The notes under the pieces: generated by a model | Told to the model about the DNA's origin: nothing | The model's database searches: none | Seen by the model: only the letters and a program-made list of their open reading frames with translations | Shown here: positions 29,566 through 38,412 of the stretch, piece after piece | How the letters are laid out: every line of letters starts with the position of its first letter | Numbering within the stretch: position 1 is the stretch's first letter | Translations under genes and position numbers: made by a program | IMG/VR virus record: IMGVR_UViG_3300014933_000056 | Span: 1-52,101 of that record | DNA length: 52,101 nt | Strand: one strand, 5' to 3' | Source of the DNA: a virus

Positions 29566-30332
29566 TAGGTCACTCCGTTGCCTGAAATTAACCAAGTAGT
29601 AGAAGTCATTTTGATAGCAGTTGCCATACCGTACTGCGCTAATGATCTGCTACCAGTAGTTCCAGTTCCAGCTAAATACAAAGTATCGCTAGTGATTGCA
29701 ATCGTTACCACTTGGCTAGTCATGTTGATAAACGTGATTGCCGTGCCTAATGCATAAGCCACGTTTGCGTTTGAATCAATCGTAAATGTTCTAGCATTAG
29801 CATCCGTAGATGGATGAAATATTGCTTTACCAGAATCAGCTAAAACCGTTGTGTAAGCCGCTGATTGACTGTTAATTGGAATGTTTAGATAACCCACACT
29901 TGCCGAAGCAGGCGGGAAAGTCATTGTCGTGCTATCAGTACCAGCTAACGTAATGCTGTTACTTGCAGTAAAGGTTTTGCCGTCTGCTATGGTTAAAGTT
30001 GAACCTGTAGCAGGAGCCGTTAGCGTTACCTTGTTTACTGTGGTGGCAGACGCTACGCCAAGAGTTGGTGTTGTTAGCGTTGGCGATGTAGCGAGCACTA
30101 TGCCGCCTGATCCCGTGACGTTCTGCCCTAAAGCAGTTGCTACACCTGTGCCGTAAGTTATTGCGGTTGATGCCAACGCCAATACAGTAATTGTTCCTGA
30201 TTTATTGAAATACAATTTTCCATCAGCGACATTCAACGCCAATTCGCCTACAGCTAAATTACTCGTCGTCGGCTGATTACCAGCACTCGTGCTGTTGAAT
30301 AGAATAATTGGCGTGTAATTAGTTTGTGCCAT
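29565..30332 (-). CDS. Tail fibre protein, 255 aa
   Basis: The start [43 protein letters not shown] is the classic N-terminal element of phage tail fibre and hyaluronate-lyase-like proteins ('LxxGELAINxADGKLYY'). The rest is Ser/Thr/Gly-rich beta structure. Coupled at both ends (TAATG). It likely forms part of a fibre with its neighbours. Confidence 0.65.
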   Translation of the reverse strand: MAQTNYTPIILFNSTSAGNQPTTSNLAVGELALNVADGKLYFNKSGTITVLALASTAITYGTGVATALGQNVTGSGGIVLATSPTLTTPTLGVASATTVNKVTLTAPATGSTLTIADGKTFTASNSITLAGTDSTTMTFPPASASVGYLNIPINSQSAAYTTVLADSGKAIFHPSTDANARTFTIDSNANVAYALGTAITFINMTSQVVTIAITSDTLYLAGTGTTGSRSLAQYGMATAIKMTSTTWLISGNGVT

Positions 30333-30625
30333 TAAAAGGTTCCTCCTGAAATACCGCCAGTTATGCCTGATCCGACAGTCAATATGTTAGTTGACGAATT
30401 AAAACTAAGATTTGCAGATTGTGCCAAAACACTGGTGCTTGACGCAAACAGTATTCCATTTGCCGTATACGCAGACAAATTCGTGCCGCCATTCGCAACC
30501 GGCAAAACTCCAGACACGCCCGTCGCCAAAGGTAAGCTAGCACCCTGAGACAAGTCGTAAGTGTCACCGACCTGAATCTCCTGAATGGATGTCGTGTTAA
30601 GTACGAGTGGATAACGTGCTGTCAT
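30332..30625 (-). CDS. Short tail fibre-like protein, 97 aa
   Basis: The sequence TGVSGVLPVANGGTNLSAYTANGILFASSTSVLAQSANLSFNSS is typical of repeated phage fibre modules ('GGTNxSSYTANGIxYxxSxxxL'). It ends GITGGISGGTF, resembling the end of the fibre gene at 22890. TAATG coupling with the next gene. Confidence 0.6.
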   Translation of the reverse strand: MTARYPLVLNTTSIQEIQVGDTYDLSQGASLPLATGVSGVLPVANGGTNLSAYTANGILFASSTSVLAQSANLSFNSSTNILTVGSGITGGISGGTF

Positions 30626-30635
30626 TTTTTAATCC

Positions 30636-32627
30636 TTAGAAGCAGGTCACATTGACCGTAGTAGATCCGTTATGCAGTAATACCGGCAGATAACCATTCC
30701 CAATAGGTATGTTTACTTGACTACCTGCATGGTTCGTTACCGGCAAATACGTAGGGTTAAGCTGCCATGCAGCCGTTGTACCCGTGGATTTTAATACGTA
30801 GCCAGACGTTCCGATACCTAGGCGAGTCGCGCTATTAGTGCCGTTACCTACAATTAAGTCACCAGTTGATGTGATTGGCGATAAATTGTTAAAAGCCGCA
30901 CTTGCTGACGTTGCGTTTGTGCCGCCATTAGCAAACGATACAGGTGTCGTAAGACTAAAAACAGTACCTGTTAAAGTAAGACCATTTCCTGCAGTATAAG
31001 TACCTGCACCAGAGAATTGAACCCAAGGCATTGAAGTTACATCAATTGTTCCACCAGCATTTGCCGTGGTAACCCAACCCGTGTCTGCTAAAGTTGTTCC
31101 AGTTTCAATAAACACAAATGAACTTGGCACTTCAGCCCAAATGTCCATATCAAGAGCACGAGCCCATGTAGATGAACTTGCAATGTAAATACCATTGAAT
31201 TGGCTAGAAGTCTGATTCTTAACCAAGATTCGATTACCAGCCGTAAGAGTGGAAGCCCAATCACCACCAGCTTGAGTACCTAAACCAGACAAAGTTATGT
31301 TGTTTGTTGTTCCGTACACGCAAGATGCCTTAGCATCCAAGCCTTGAGCTATGCTGTCTACATACTGTTTTGTAGTTAGTTGCAAAGCAGTTGTTGGGTC
31401 TTGAGTAACAGTAACCGATGTTAATCCAGCCAGAGTTGATGCCGTGGCGCCTAACGCCACATTGGTAGAGCCAAGCGTTAATGAGCTGTTGGTTAACGAA
31501 GAGTTTGCAATGTTACTTAGGGTATTGGCTGATCCATTAATGGTCTTGTTTATCAGCGTTTGCGTGTCATTCAGAGTAGCGACAACAGTCGTATCAATTG
31601 TTATCGTACCTGTTGTGGTGATAGGGCCACCTAGCAAGCCATTGCCAGTACCTACCGAAGTAACACCAGTTCCACCGGCAGCAAGGGTTGCCCACGCTCC
31701 GTTGACGTAAACCTCAAACACTCCCAATTCAGTGTTGTATCGTATGGTTCCGTTTACTGCACCCACTGGACGAGCGGCAGTATTGCCAGACGGCAAAATG
31801 GTGCCGCCGGTGCCCGGCAACGTAGGATTCGGAGCAATGCTAATTACAGGGACGGTTGTGCCGTTTACAACTGCAATCTGATTTACTGTGCCCTGTACGT
31901 TGGTAACAGTACCATCGCCAGTGCCAAGGGTCGCCCATGCGCTGCCCTGATAAACCTCAAACCGCGATGTGTCTGTGTTGTAGCGAATTACGCCATTGAC
32001 ACCCAATCTCTGCGCCGAAGTGCCAGAAGGTAGCTGAGTACCGCCTGTGCCGGGCAATATTGGATTGCTGGCAAGGCTTACTGTAGGTGGCCCACTGATG
32101 CCAGTTCCGTCGGCAATAGTAATCTGATTACTAGTGCCCTGAATCGAAGTCTGACTAAACGTCGATCCATTGATGGTCATCAAACCTGTGCCAGTTAAGC
32201 TAGACAGGTTTTGTAAATTAGTATTAACGCCAATTACAGGGTCACCAGAGACGCCAGTACCATTAGATATGGTCATGCCTGCGCCGACAGTTAATTGTCG
32301 ATTGACGACCGTACTAGCACTATCTTTGACCACAAAGCCGGTGCTTGCGCTGTTTAAGCTTGCTGCAGCACCCGTCATGTTAATTGTCAGGGTACTACCC
32401 GCGCCTCCATCAGTTAACGACAACCCTGTGGTAGCCGATAAGTAACGAGCGTCCGTAAGGCCTGCAGTTGATCCAACCGTCAGGAATGGGTAATTAAGCG
32501 CACCCGCACCTGCGATAGCACCTGTCGTCGTTTGTACCGTTACGCCATTTTGCACAACCGGCACGGACTCCGAGCCAGTTAAGGCTGCAGCACTCGGCAG
32601 TTGGGTTATGGTTACTTGTCCACTCAT
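30636..32627 (-). CDS. Tail fibre protein, 663 aa
   Basis: The start SGQVTITQLPSAAALTGSESVPVVQNGVTVQTTT is a known fibre N-terminal element. The middle has two copies of a module: ILPGTGGTQLPSG...RYNTDTSRFEVYQGSAWATLG and TLPGTGGTILPSG...RYNTELGVFEVYVNGAWATL. A DPTTALQLTTKQYVDSIAQGLD segment and a further beta-rich stretch follow. The repeated units make a shaft. The gene overlaps the stop of the zinc-like protein upstream (ATGA). Confidence 0.65.
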   Translation of the reverse strand: MSGQVTITQLPSAAALTGSESVPVVQNGVTVQTTTGAIAGAGALNYPFLTVGSTAGLTDARYLSATTGLSLTDGGAGSTLTINMTGAAASLNSASTGFVVKDSASTVVNRQLTVGAGMTISNGTGVSGDPVIGVNTNLQNLSSLTGTGLMTINGSTFSQTSIQGTSNQITIADGTGISGPPTVSLASNPILPGTGGTQLPSGTSAQRLGVNGVIRYNTDTSRFEVYQGSAWATLGTGDGTVTNVQGTVNQIAVVNGTTVPVISIAPNPTLPGTGGTILPSGNTAARPVGAVNGTIRYNTELGVFEVYVNGAWATLAAGGTGVTSVGTGNGLLGGPITTTGTITIDTTVVATLNDTQTLINKTINGSANTLSNIANSSLTNSSLTLGSTNVALGATASTLAGLTSVTVTQDPTTALQLTTKQYVDSIAQGLDAKASCVYGTTNNITLSGLGTQAGGDWASTLTAGNRILVKNQTSSQFNGIYIASSSTWARALDMDIWAEVPSSFVFIETGTTLADTGWVTTANAGGTIDVTSMPWVQFSGAGTYTAGNGLTLTGTVFSLTTPVSFANGGTNATSASAAFNNLSPITSTGDLIVGNGTNSATRLGIGTSGYVLKSTGTTAAWQLNPTYLPVTNHAGSQVNIPIGNGYLPVLLHNGSTTVNVTCF

Positions 32628-33010
32628 GTCGATGTATTCGTGTTAGGTGATGGTGTAATGATGTCTGTATTGCCGTTCTGTAACGGAGTAGTCGTTCCAT
32701 TCTCAGTGCTGATATACCACTCACTTGGGTTACCACCCGGTATATTGTCGCCTGTAGGCGTCAACACTAATCCGTTATCATCAGCCGCAACATTCACATC
32801 AGGCCTTGGGTACTGCAATGTAATACGCTCAGTCTTTCTAGCCGGTAGTCTATATGGGTCTTTCTCATCAGCACAACCGCGAGTACATACCTTCAACCCC
32901 GGAAAGTTTGGGTCTGGCATAGCTTCGATAATAGGGCGCTTAAATTTACAACGATCACAAATAAATATAGCAATAAGCGCATTACCACGGGTATCTAACC
33001 ATTTAGGCAT
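32624..33010 (-). CDS. Conserved zinc-like virion-cluster protein, 128 aa
   Basis: MPKWLDTRGNALIAIFICDRCKFKRPIIEAMPDPNFPGLKVCTRGCADEKDPYRLPAR has the CxxC...CxxxC pattern of a phage family near tail fibres. The rest is Pro/Thr/Asn-rich and disordered. It probably binds zinc and is of structural or accessory role. Coupled to neighbours at both ends (TAATG, ATGA). Confidence 0.7.
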   Translation of the reverse strand: MPKWLDTRGNALIAIFICDRCKFKRPIIEAMPDPNFPGLKVCTRGCADEKDPYRLPARKTERITLQYPRPDVNVAADDNGLVLTPTGDNIPGGNPSEWYISTENGTTTPLQNGNTDIITPSPNTNTST

Positions 33011-33537
33011 TAATGAGTTCTCCCTTGTGCCGCAAGGGTAGCTTTACGAGCCGCAACTCGTTTGGCAATTTGCTCTGGAGTTTGCTTACCGCCTTTTTTC
33101 TTGGCTGATAATTTTGCTCTTGTTTCATTTGATACTGGCATCCCAGCATTAGCAGGAGTTCTACCAATCATCCAAGGAGTAGCTCTAGGAACTCCTTTTA
33201 ATGGACTTACATAATCATCGCCACGATATTTAGATGTCGGCGGCTTTCCACCGCCAATAACTAAATTCCAACCAATTTTTTCTGTCGGACGCAATTTTCT
33301 TTCAATTTCATAACAATATTCATCGTCAGCAATAACAAGAACCGTCTTGATTAAATTATCCCAACCATATTTAGAAATGGCATTTGCAAATAATGGGTTG
33401 TCATGGCGATTTTTCCGATGCGCCCAATTATGCCCATATAACCATCTTTTTTGAGCATTTTTGGACACACCAATATACCCTTCCGACGTCATGTCAGAAT
33501 GATGTGGCGCTCGTATCCAGTAAACTTGTGTGCTCAT
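33010..33537 (-). CDS. GIY-YIG endonuclease with NUMOD3-like tail
   Basis: The N-terminal VYWIRAPHHSDMTSEGYIGVSKNAQKRWLYGH is a divergent GIY-YIG core; the second motif (YIG) and the Arg/Lys part are clear. GWNLVIGGGKPP marks its end. The C-terminal half is Lys/Arg-rich with NUMOD3-like repeats (NAGMPVSNETRAKLSAKKKG, QTPEQIAKRVAARK). It lies between the zinc-like gene and the adaptor-like protein and is coupled to both, so it inserted cleanly between late genes. Confidence 0.8.
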   Translation of the reverse strand: MSTQVYWIRAPHHSDMTSEGYIGVSKNAQKRWLYGHNWAHRKNRHDNPLFANAISKYGWDNLIKTVLVIADDEYCYEIERKLRPTEKIGWNLVIGGGKPPTSKYRGDDYVSPLKGVPRATPWMIGRTPANAGMPVSNETRAKLSAKKKGGKQTPEQIAKRVAARKATLAAQGRTH

Positions 33538-34607
33538 CGTGTGTACGGAAGAATATTCGGGCTGAAATAAATCGGCGATTTATCGCGCTCTTCGTTCTCA
33601 GCCATGATGAAATACTTCTCTGCCTGACCTTCTAAGTAGCCTACTCGGTTCAAATCAACGCCCGGCAAAATCATTGACATTTGATGTGCCAACAGGAATT
33701 GAATAGCTTGATTCCACCGCTGTGGTATCTCAAGCTGACCACTTAATGAGCCAACATCATCAATCTGCCGCGAGTACCACACAGTCATCTGCACGAAAGC
33801 ATTCGATGGGGTAGGCCACAAAGTGATCTGTGCCTGCGGTAATTGACGGTTAAACCAGAATTGATAGGGCTGATTTGCCGTAAAGTTCTTGTTTGGCAGG
33901 TTCGTATAGTCATCACGATTCAACCGTGCCATCGTAATTTCGGTGGAATTATTCCCTAAATACCACTCATACAGCGCCAAAGTAGTGCCGCCATAAGCCT
34001 GAATTCTGTAATAGGCGACGTTCGCGCCGGGGTCTATATCTTGGAAAATCCACTGACCACTCGTAACAGGCATGTTCACTGCCGTATACAAAGTAGTCCA
34101 CGTAACGCCATCAGGCGACGATTGGAAGTAGTAATTCCACACCGCAGTACCACCACCAGCCACATACGGCATGATGCCAATTGATCCTATGTACTGAGGA
34201 TTATTCGCGCCATAGTTGACTATGAAGTTTCCGTTAGCCGATCCTTGCTGGCAATACGTCGATGTGTTGCCGTCATAGATATTAGCTACAACACCGCCTG
34301 CGCTTGAGCTGTAAGAGCCACTAGGGCGCGTCATAGTGCGATACAAAGCGTTTAATACGTCTACCCCACCCACAGGTAGGTCGTACTCATATTTATTCGG
34401 CTGGAGGCCGTATACGATCTTGTTGATCGCCCAGTAATTAATACCCTGATTGATCAGGTTACTGAGGACGAAGAATAGGGCTTGCTTAGAGGCAACTACT
34501 TGTTCAAGGGTGAGTTCTTCCGCAAGCTTGCCAGATAGACGGGCACCCTGATCAATGAAGTTCTGTACGGTGACTACTGTGGTTCCGACAGTACCGCTAT
34601 AAGCCAT
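33534..34607 (-). CDS. Virion adaptor-like protein with discoidin-like insertion
   Basis: This 357-residue protein begins TVVTVQNFIDQGARLSGKLAEELTLEQVVASKQALFFVLSNLINQG and continues with NKYEYDLPVGGVDVLNALYR. It ends RQLPQAQITLWPTPSNAFVQMTVWYSRQI...PQRWNQAIQFLLAHQM, as in podovirus tail/adaptor proteins. A domain of ~115 residues is inserted from about 95 to 215, reading YDGNTSTYCQQG, IVNYGANNPQYIGSIGI, YYFQSSPDGVTWTTLYTA and VAYYRIQAYGG. That is the discoidin (F5/8 type C) pattern, which binds glycans. Confidence 0.65.
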   Translation of the reverse strand: MAYSGTVGTTVVTVQNFIDQGARLSGKLAEELTLEQVVASKQALFFVLSNLINQGINYWAINKIVYGLQPNKYEYDLPVGGVDVLNALYRTMTRPSGSYSSSAGGVVANIYDGNTSTYCQQGSANGNFIVNYGANNPQYIGSIGIMPYVAGGGTAVWNYYFQSSPDGVTWTTLYTAVNMPVTSGQWIFQDIDPGANVAYYRIQAYGGTTLALYEWYLGNNSTEITMARLNRDDYTNLPNKNFTANQPYQFWFNRQLPQAQITLWPTPSNAFVQMTVWYSRQIDDVGSLSGQLEIPQRWNQAIQFLLAHQMSMILPGVDLNRVGYLEGQAEKYFIMAENEERDKSPIYFSPNILPYTR

Positions 34608-34619
34608 ATATCACCTTCG

Positions 34620-34658
34620 AGTAATTTAATTACCAGCAGTTTTTGTGTTTAGGGTTTT
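34620..34658. repeat. 39-bp direct repeat, unit A, with palindrome copy 3
   Basis: The first 14 bases are AGTAATTTAATTAC (34620-34633). The 39-bp unit differs from unit B at 35272-35310 by one base. It covers the stop codon and last codons of the 209-residue KKGG protein and encodes the end KHKNCW. Confidence 0.85.
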
Positions 34659-35259
34659 GCTGTGCAGTTTTAACCTTGCCGCCAGATTTATGACGCGAAT
34701 TACCCTCAGAATCTTTGATGGCATGAGCATAACCACCATACTCATTGTCTTTGCGATCTTTTGACCTACGAGCACCTTTTAATGTGTTTGCTTTTCCAAC
34801 TTTTTCACCGGTTCTATGATTAAAAATTGTAAATGGCGCACCTTCATTAGGGTTCTTAGGTTTTACTTTATTAGAAGTACGTTGAGATTCAAGAGCGGAA
34901 TGTAAAGCATCCCTAGCATCTGAATAAGCGTCTGCTAATTTTTTGTCTTTAGGTGAGCTTGTCATTGCAAAATACGCTTTGTTTAATGCCTCTTGCGCCT
35001 TTACTTCACCACCATCAGCTTTTTTCATGATCTTTCCACCTTTTTTGTTTCCTACTGGGGATGCACCCTCAAGGTCTTTAAATGCATCAGCAGCACGATC
35101 TTTAGGTGATCGACCAACCTTTGGAGCCATTTTTTGCATGGCTTGATCAACTTCTGCCTTTTTTTGATCAAATTCTTCCTTGGTCATTTCAATACCGTTA
35201 TAGGTATATTTATCACCCATCTTACGGAAAGAATTCATTGCAGGTAGATTGTCAGCCAT
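34630..35259 (-). CDS. KKGG-motif virion protein, 209 aa
   Basis: The protein is basic and charged, likely largely disordered (PKVGRSPKDRAADAFKDLEGASPVGNKKGGKIMKKADGG). It carries the KKGGKI...ADGG element found in several virion proteins here, and the end HKSGGKVKTAQQNPKHKNCW. The last 6 residues are shared with the next gene upstream through a 39-bp DNA repeat. It lies among head/tail genes. Role unknown; an internal head protein is possible. Confidence 0.55.
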   Translation of the reverse strand: MADNLPAMNSFRKMGDKYTYNGIEMTKEEFDQKKAEVDQAMQKMAPKVGRSPKDRAADAFKDLEGASPVGNKKGGKIMKKADGGEVKAQEALNKAYFAMTSSPKDKKLADAYSDARDALHSALESQRTSNKVKPKNPNEGAPFTIFNHRTGEKVGKANTLKGARRSKDRKDNEYGGYAHAIKDSEGNSRHKSGGKVKTAQQNPKHKNCW

Positions 35260-35271
35260 AACCAGCCTCTC

Positions 35272-35310
35272 AGTAATTTAATTACCAGCAGTTTTTGTGT
35301 TTAGAGTTTT
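35272..35310. repeat. 39-bp direct repeat, unit B, with palindrome copy 4
   Basis: The palindrome is at 35272-35285. The unit covers the stop codon and last codons of the 104-residue KKGG protein, which also ends KHKNCW. It points to duplication of a gene end together with the palindrome. Confidence 0.85.
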
Positions 35311-35596
35311 TAGTCTCTGCGCTGTTTACTTTGCAGTCTTTCAGGCTAATCTTGCCGCCTTTTTTCAGGCCAAGGCCTTTTTTGTAGACTTCGCCGTACT
35401 CTTTGGCATATTTAGATACGTTATCGCCAAGCTCAGAAGCTTTACCTTTAACGAAATCAAACGCATCACTAAGAGCCTTACGAGGGGCTTCATTTTGAAT
35501 GCGTATCTGCTCATTAATCTGATTGAGAGCCTTACTTTCTTCCCGTTTACGGTCATCTTGCTTGGCGTTTTCTAAATCATTTTTTGTGATTGGCAT
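35282..35596 (-). CDS. Small KKGG-motif virion protein, 104 aa
   Basis: Start set at 35596 (MPITKNDLENAKQDDRKRE), with GGAG 6 bases upstream; a longer frame to 35629 lacks a site. The protein is helical (SDAFDFVKGKASELGDNVSKYAKEYGEV) and then carries LKKGGKISLKDCKV and the end KHKNCW. A paralogue of its neighbour at its C-terminus. Role unknown. Confidence 0.6.
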   Translation of the reverse strand: MPITKNDLENAKQDDRKREESKALNQINEQIRIQNEAPRKALSDAFDFVKGKASELGDNVSKYAKEYGEVYKKGLGLKKGGKISLKDCKVNSAETKNSKHKNCW

Positions 35597-35607
35597 AATT
35601 TTCTCCT

Positions 35608-36312
35608 TTACCAGCCGGGGCATTTCCACCGCTTCAGCGATGCTTTAGCCCTTGGAGCATCACCACTTGAATGTTCAACCACTCCCGACATTCTCGCGCA
35701 AAAGCTGTCCTTACGCGACCCGCCTTGGGGTTGTGGAGCCTTTAAATGGCTCCCTGTCTCTTTGTTGTACTTAGCCCTACCCTTGGCAGTCAGACCAGCT
35801 CCGCGATCAACTGAGAGCTTCTCGCCACGCCCAACAGCCAGACTAACGCCACCGCCCTTATTCATATCGTTTCTATCATATGTATTAAGGCTAGGCTTTT
35901 TAGATGTTGTTTTAGCTCCTACAGGCAAAGATCGGTATGACATATATTTATCTGCAGGCTCGCCCATGTAAGGCAATTTTTTTACTTTGACGTCGTGATA
36001 ATTCTCTTCTAATTTGGGTTTCTTTTTAGCTGTCCCGCCAATAGCTTTCTTTACTGTTTTGGCTGACTGTCTGAACGCTTCAGCCGTTGGCGCACCCTTG
36101 CTACCAACTTTTCGCATCTTTTCGCCAGAGCCTTCAGAAATTCTTTGCTGTTTTGCATGAATGTTTGCATACAAACCGCCTTCCTTGAATTTTTTCCCCT
36201 CATCAGCCTTGGCAAACTCTTTGCCTACCTTTTGAGGAACACCACCAAAGCCGCCCTTGGTATGAGCTGCGGCTTCCATTAAGTTGTGTTGAGCTTTTGA
36301 TTTGCTTGGCAT
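35608..36312 (-). CDS. Conserved virion protein (DUF6321-like C-terminus)
   Basis: The 234-residue basic protein starts PSKSKAQHNLMEAAAHTKGGFGGVPQKVGKEFAKADEG, a signature found in other phage and plasmid virion-type proteins. The C-terminus (TAKGRAKYNKETGSHLKAPQPQGG, then DSFCARMSGVVEHSSGDAPRAKASLKRWKCPGW) matches a widespread domain that I recall as DUF6321. The domain is known from tailed phages without a defined function. DNA-binding or internal head protein is plausible given the basic character. Confidence 0.7.
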   Translation of the reverse strand: MPSKSKAQHNLMEAAAHTKGGFGGVPQKVGKEFAKADEGKKFKEGGLYANIHAKQQRISEGSGEKMRKVGSKGAPTAEAFRQSAKTVKKAIGGTAKKKPKLEENYHDVKVKKLPYMGEPADKYMSYRSLPVGAKTTSKKPSLNTYDRNDMNKGGGVSLAVGRGEKLSVDRGAGLTAKGRAKYNKETGSHLKAPQPQGGSRKDSFCARMSGVVEHSSGDAPRAKASLKRWKCPGW

Positions 36313-36314
36313 GA

Positions 36315-37115
36315 TTAAGTTCCTACGCCAGTTGTATTGTTGTTATTTTGAATTAAAACACCACCAATATTGATACTTACAACAGCCGCGGTTGCCGCGC
36401 TACTTGCAACTTGGAATCTTAGATCTGTTCCTGCAACATACGGAAATGGAAAATGTCTTTGCACTTCATATGTAGTGTTGTAAGGGGTTTGAACAATAAC
36501 TCTTTGCACACCACTTGAAGAATTTGTTAATGCTCTATATGTCGTGTAGTTGGCAGTATTACCATTAAATGATGAATATGCACCATATCTATAGCCATAA
36601 AAAGTATTGCCACTAGGCACAGTGTAAACACCCATTTGGGATGTACCAATGCTTGTAGTTACACCATTTACAACTTGTGTGTTGATTTGTGCGTAAGTTA
36701 CTCCACCAGTAGCAAGCGTAATAACACCACTGGGGTTAGTTGCTGAACCTACTGATACCGCAATGTTATTAATACGGAAATAAGAATTAACTGTTGTTAC
36801 GCCTGTAGTTCCGTTCAAAACCAAATTTTCAATGAGAAGGTTATAACTTGCGTCTAATCCAGTAATCGTAATAGTAGCGGTATCTGTGTTTACCGTACTT
36901 ACTAAAGTCATAGTAGTAGCAGATGTAGGGAACACATAGTCGGTTGTCGCCATGTTTTCCCAAACTGTTCTAAATGTTCCTGCTGTTGCAGGCGTAGTTC
37001 CGTAAGCAAATATATTCGCAGTACTGTGACCTAAAATTTGATTACGAGAAACTTGTAATTCAAATGGCTCATATGCACCGCCACGGGTAACTGATGAAAC
37101 AATTCCATTACTCAT
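36315..37115 (-). CDS. Virion structural protein, 266 aa
   Basis: The protein is Thr/Ser/Asn/Gly-rich, with beta-strand character throughout (TTTMTLVSTVNTDTATITITGLDASYNLLIENLVLNG). It starts MSNGIVSSVTRGGAYEPFELQVSRNQI, a phrase seen at the start of podovirus appendage proteins. It lies between virion genes and follows a terminator (37130-37153). It may be a capsid fibre or decoration protein. Function inferred by composition and place. Confidence 0.55.
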   Translation of the reverse strand: MSNGIVSSVTRGGAYEPFELQVSRNQILGHSTANIFAYGTTPATAGTFRTVWENMATTDYVFPTSATTMTLVSTVNTDTATITITGLDASYNLLIENLVLNGTTGVTTVNSYFRINNIAVSVGSATNPSGVITLATGGVTYAQINTQVVNGVTTSIGTSQMGVYTVPSGNTFYGYRYGAYSSFNGNTANYTTYRALTNSSSGVQRVIVQTPYNTTYEVQRHFPFPYVAGTDLRFQVASSAATAAVVSINIGGVLIQNNNNTTGVGT

Positions 37116-37129
37116 AATTTGTCCTTTAA

Positions 37130-37153
37130 AAGTAGGGGAGCCGAAGCCCCCCT
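37130..37153 (-). terminator. Intrinsic terminator after the His-rich gene
   Basis: On the minus strand AGGGG...CCCCT with GC/GC and a TTCG loop forms a hairpin with one mismatch (37134-37153), followed by ACTTTT. It lies 4 bases after the stop of the His-rich gene. Confidence 0.6.
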
Positions 37154-37156
37154 GAC

Positions 37157-38401
37157 TTATTTTACTTTGCCACCACGCTTAAAGGTGCCTGATTGCAAGC
37201 TGTTTGCCACAGGACGGCTGACGAAGTGCTTAGGCATTTTTACTGCCTTGCCATCGTCAACTACGTTACCCCCTGTGGCGTAGGCTTTTTTTGAGGCATG
37301 ACCTCCATGCTTGTAACCACCAGCATTTGCCTCTTTAACTTCGCCAGTCTTGCGATTTCTTACACCCGCAGTAGATGTATCAGCAGGACGATTTTCCCAA
37401 TCACCACCTTCAACAGCATCATGCTTGAAGTGACCTTCATGCTTGTTTTTCTCTGTTGCAGAAGGAATTGCACCACCTACAGCTTTGTGATGCATTTTGT
37501 GATGAGCTTTGCCGCCATGCTTATAACCACCTGCATTAGTTTCATGAATACCGCCAGTGCCATGTGCTTTATCTTTCTTAGCAGTGTGCATTTCGGTATT
37601 AACGAAATCATGCTCATTGCCTTCTATCGCATCACGAACAAATTTGCCTTTGTTCTTAATTTCATGCGTATCGGCAGGAATAGCACCACCAACTGCTTTG
37701 TGGTGTTTCTTGTGAGCGTGACCACCATGCTTATAACCCGAAGGTTTACCTTCTTTGATATCACCAGTGCCATGATGTTTGTCATGATGTTCGCCATCAT
37801 GCATCTTGGTTTTTGCAAATTTCTTTGCGCCTTTTTCAATGGTGGTTTTGGTTTCAGCCTTATCAATTGCGCCACCTGATGCTTTGTGATGCGCTTTAGA
37901 TGCGGGCATATGCTCGTGATGATGTAACTCTTTTTCAAGCTTCTTAATCAAAGCGTGATCAGCAGAGCCACCTTTTTTCATGCCTGTCAAAGCTTTACGC
38001 ACTTGCATAGCACGAGCGTTACGAGCTGCATCATCCATTTGAGTCAGATCAGCACGACCCATGGCTTGCATAGGAGCCGCAGCAGTAGCACCAGAAGGCA
38101 TAACAGCAGGATTAGCCATACCGCCGCCAAGCTGCTTGTGAACGATCTTGCCACCCTTCTTGTATTGGTTAGGGTTCATCGCCTTAACACGGGACATGAT
38201 CGATGGCTTCTTAGGTGCCTTGCCAGCTTCGGACTCGAACGCATGATGCATACCACTATGAGCGTGATGACTCATAGATTTGTGACCATGTTCTTCGTGC
38301 TCTTTGTGATGCTTGTGGTGTACTTTGCCGCCCTTTTTAAGCTTTAGGATGACTGATGGCTCGTCAGTCATCATTTTGACCATTGGTTTGAATTGACCCA
38401 T
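37157..38401 (-). CDS. Histidine/lysine-rich repeat virion protein
   Basis: This 414-residue protein has extreme His and Lys content (KKGGKVHHKHHKEHEEHGHKSMSHHAHSG; KLEKELHHHEHMPAS). It has at least three copies of one unit: GYKHGGHAHKKHHKAVGGAIP, GYKHGGKAHHKMHHKAVGGAIP, and a partial GYKHGGHASKKAYATGG. The linkers between units are GTGDIKEGKPS and GTGGIHETNAG. KKGG elements link it to the other virion proteins. Such a protein could bind metals, nucleic acid or the capsid interior. A terminator directly follows it. Function unknown; the repeat structure is seen directly. Confidence 0.65.
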   Translation of the reverse strand: MGQFKPMVKMMTDEPSVILKLKKGGKVHHKHHKEHEEHGHKSMSHHAHSGMHHAFESEAGKAPKKPSIMSRVKAMNPNQYKKGGKIVHKQLGGGMANPAVMPSGATAAAPMQAMGRADLTQMDDAARNARAMQVRKALTGMKKGGSADHALIKKLEKELHHHEHMPASKAHHKASGGAIDKAETKTTIEKGAKKFAKTKMHDGEHHDKHHGTGDIKEGKPSGYKHGGHAHKKHHKAVGGAIPADTHEIKNKGKFVRDAIEGNEHDFVNTEMHTAKKDKAHGTGGIHETNAGGYKHGGKAHHKMHHKAVGGAIPSATEKNKHEGHFKHDAVEGGDWENRPADTSTAGVRNRKTGEVKEANAGGYKHGGHASKKAYATGGNVVDDGKAVKMPKHFVSRPVANSLQSGTFKRGGKVK

Positions 38402-38412
38402 GACTGTCTCCT

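Noticed and set aside
37298-37879. Rightward frame of 193 codons opposite the His-rich gene
   Set aside because: It reads as Met/Phe/Thr-rich hydrophobic protein only because the other strand is rich in His/Lys codons; a shadow.
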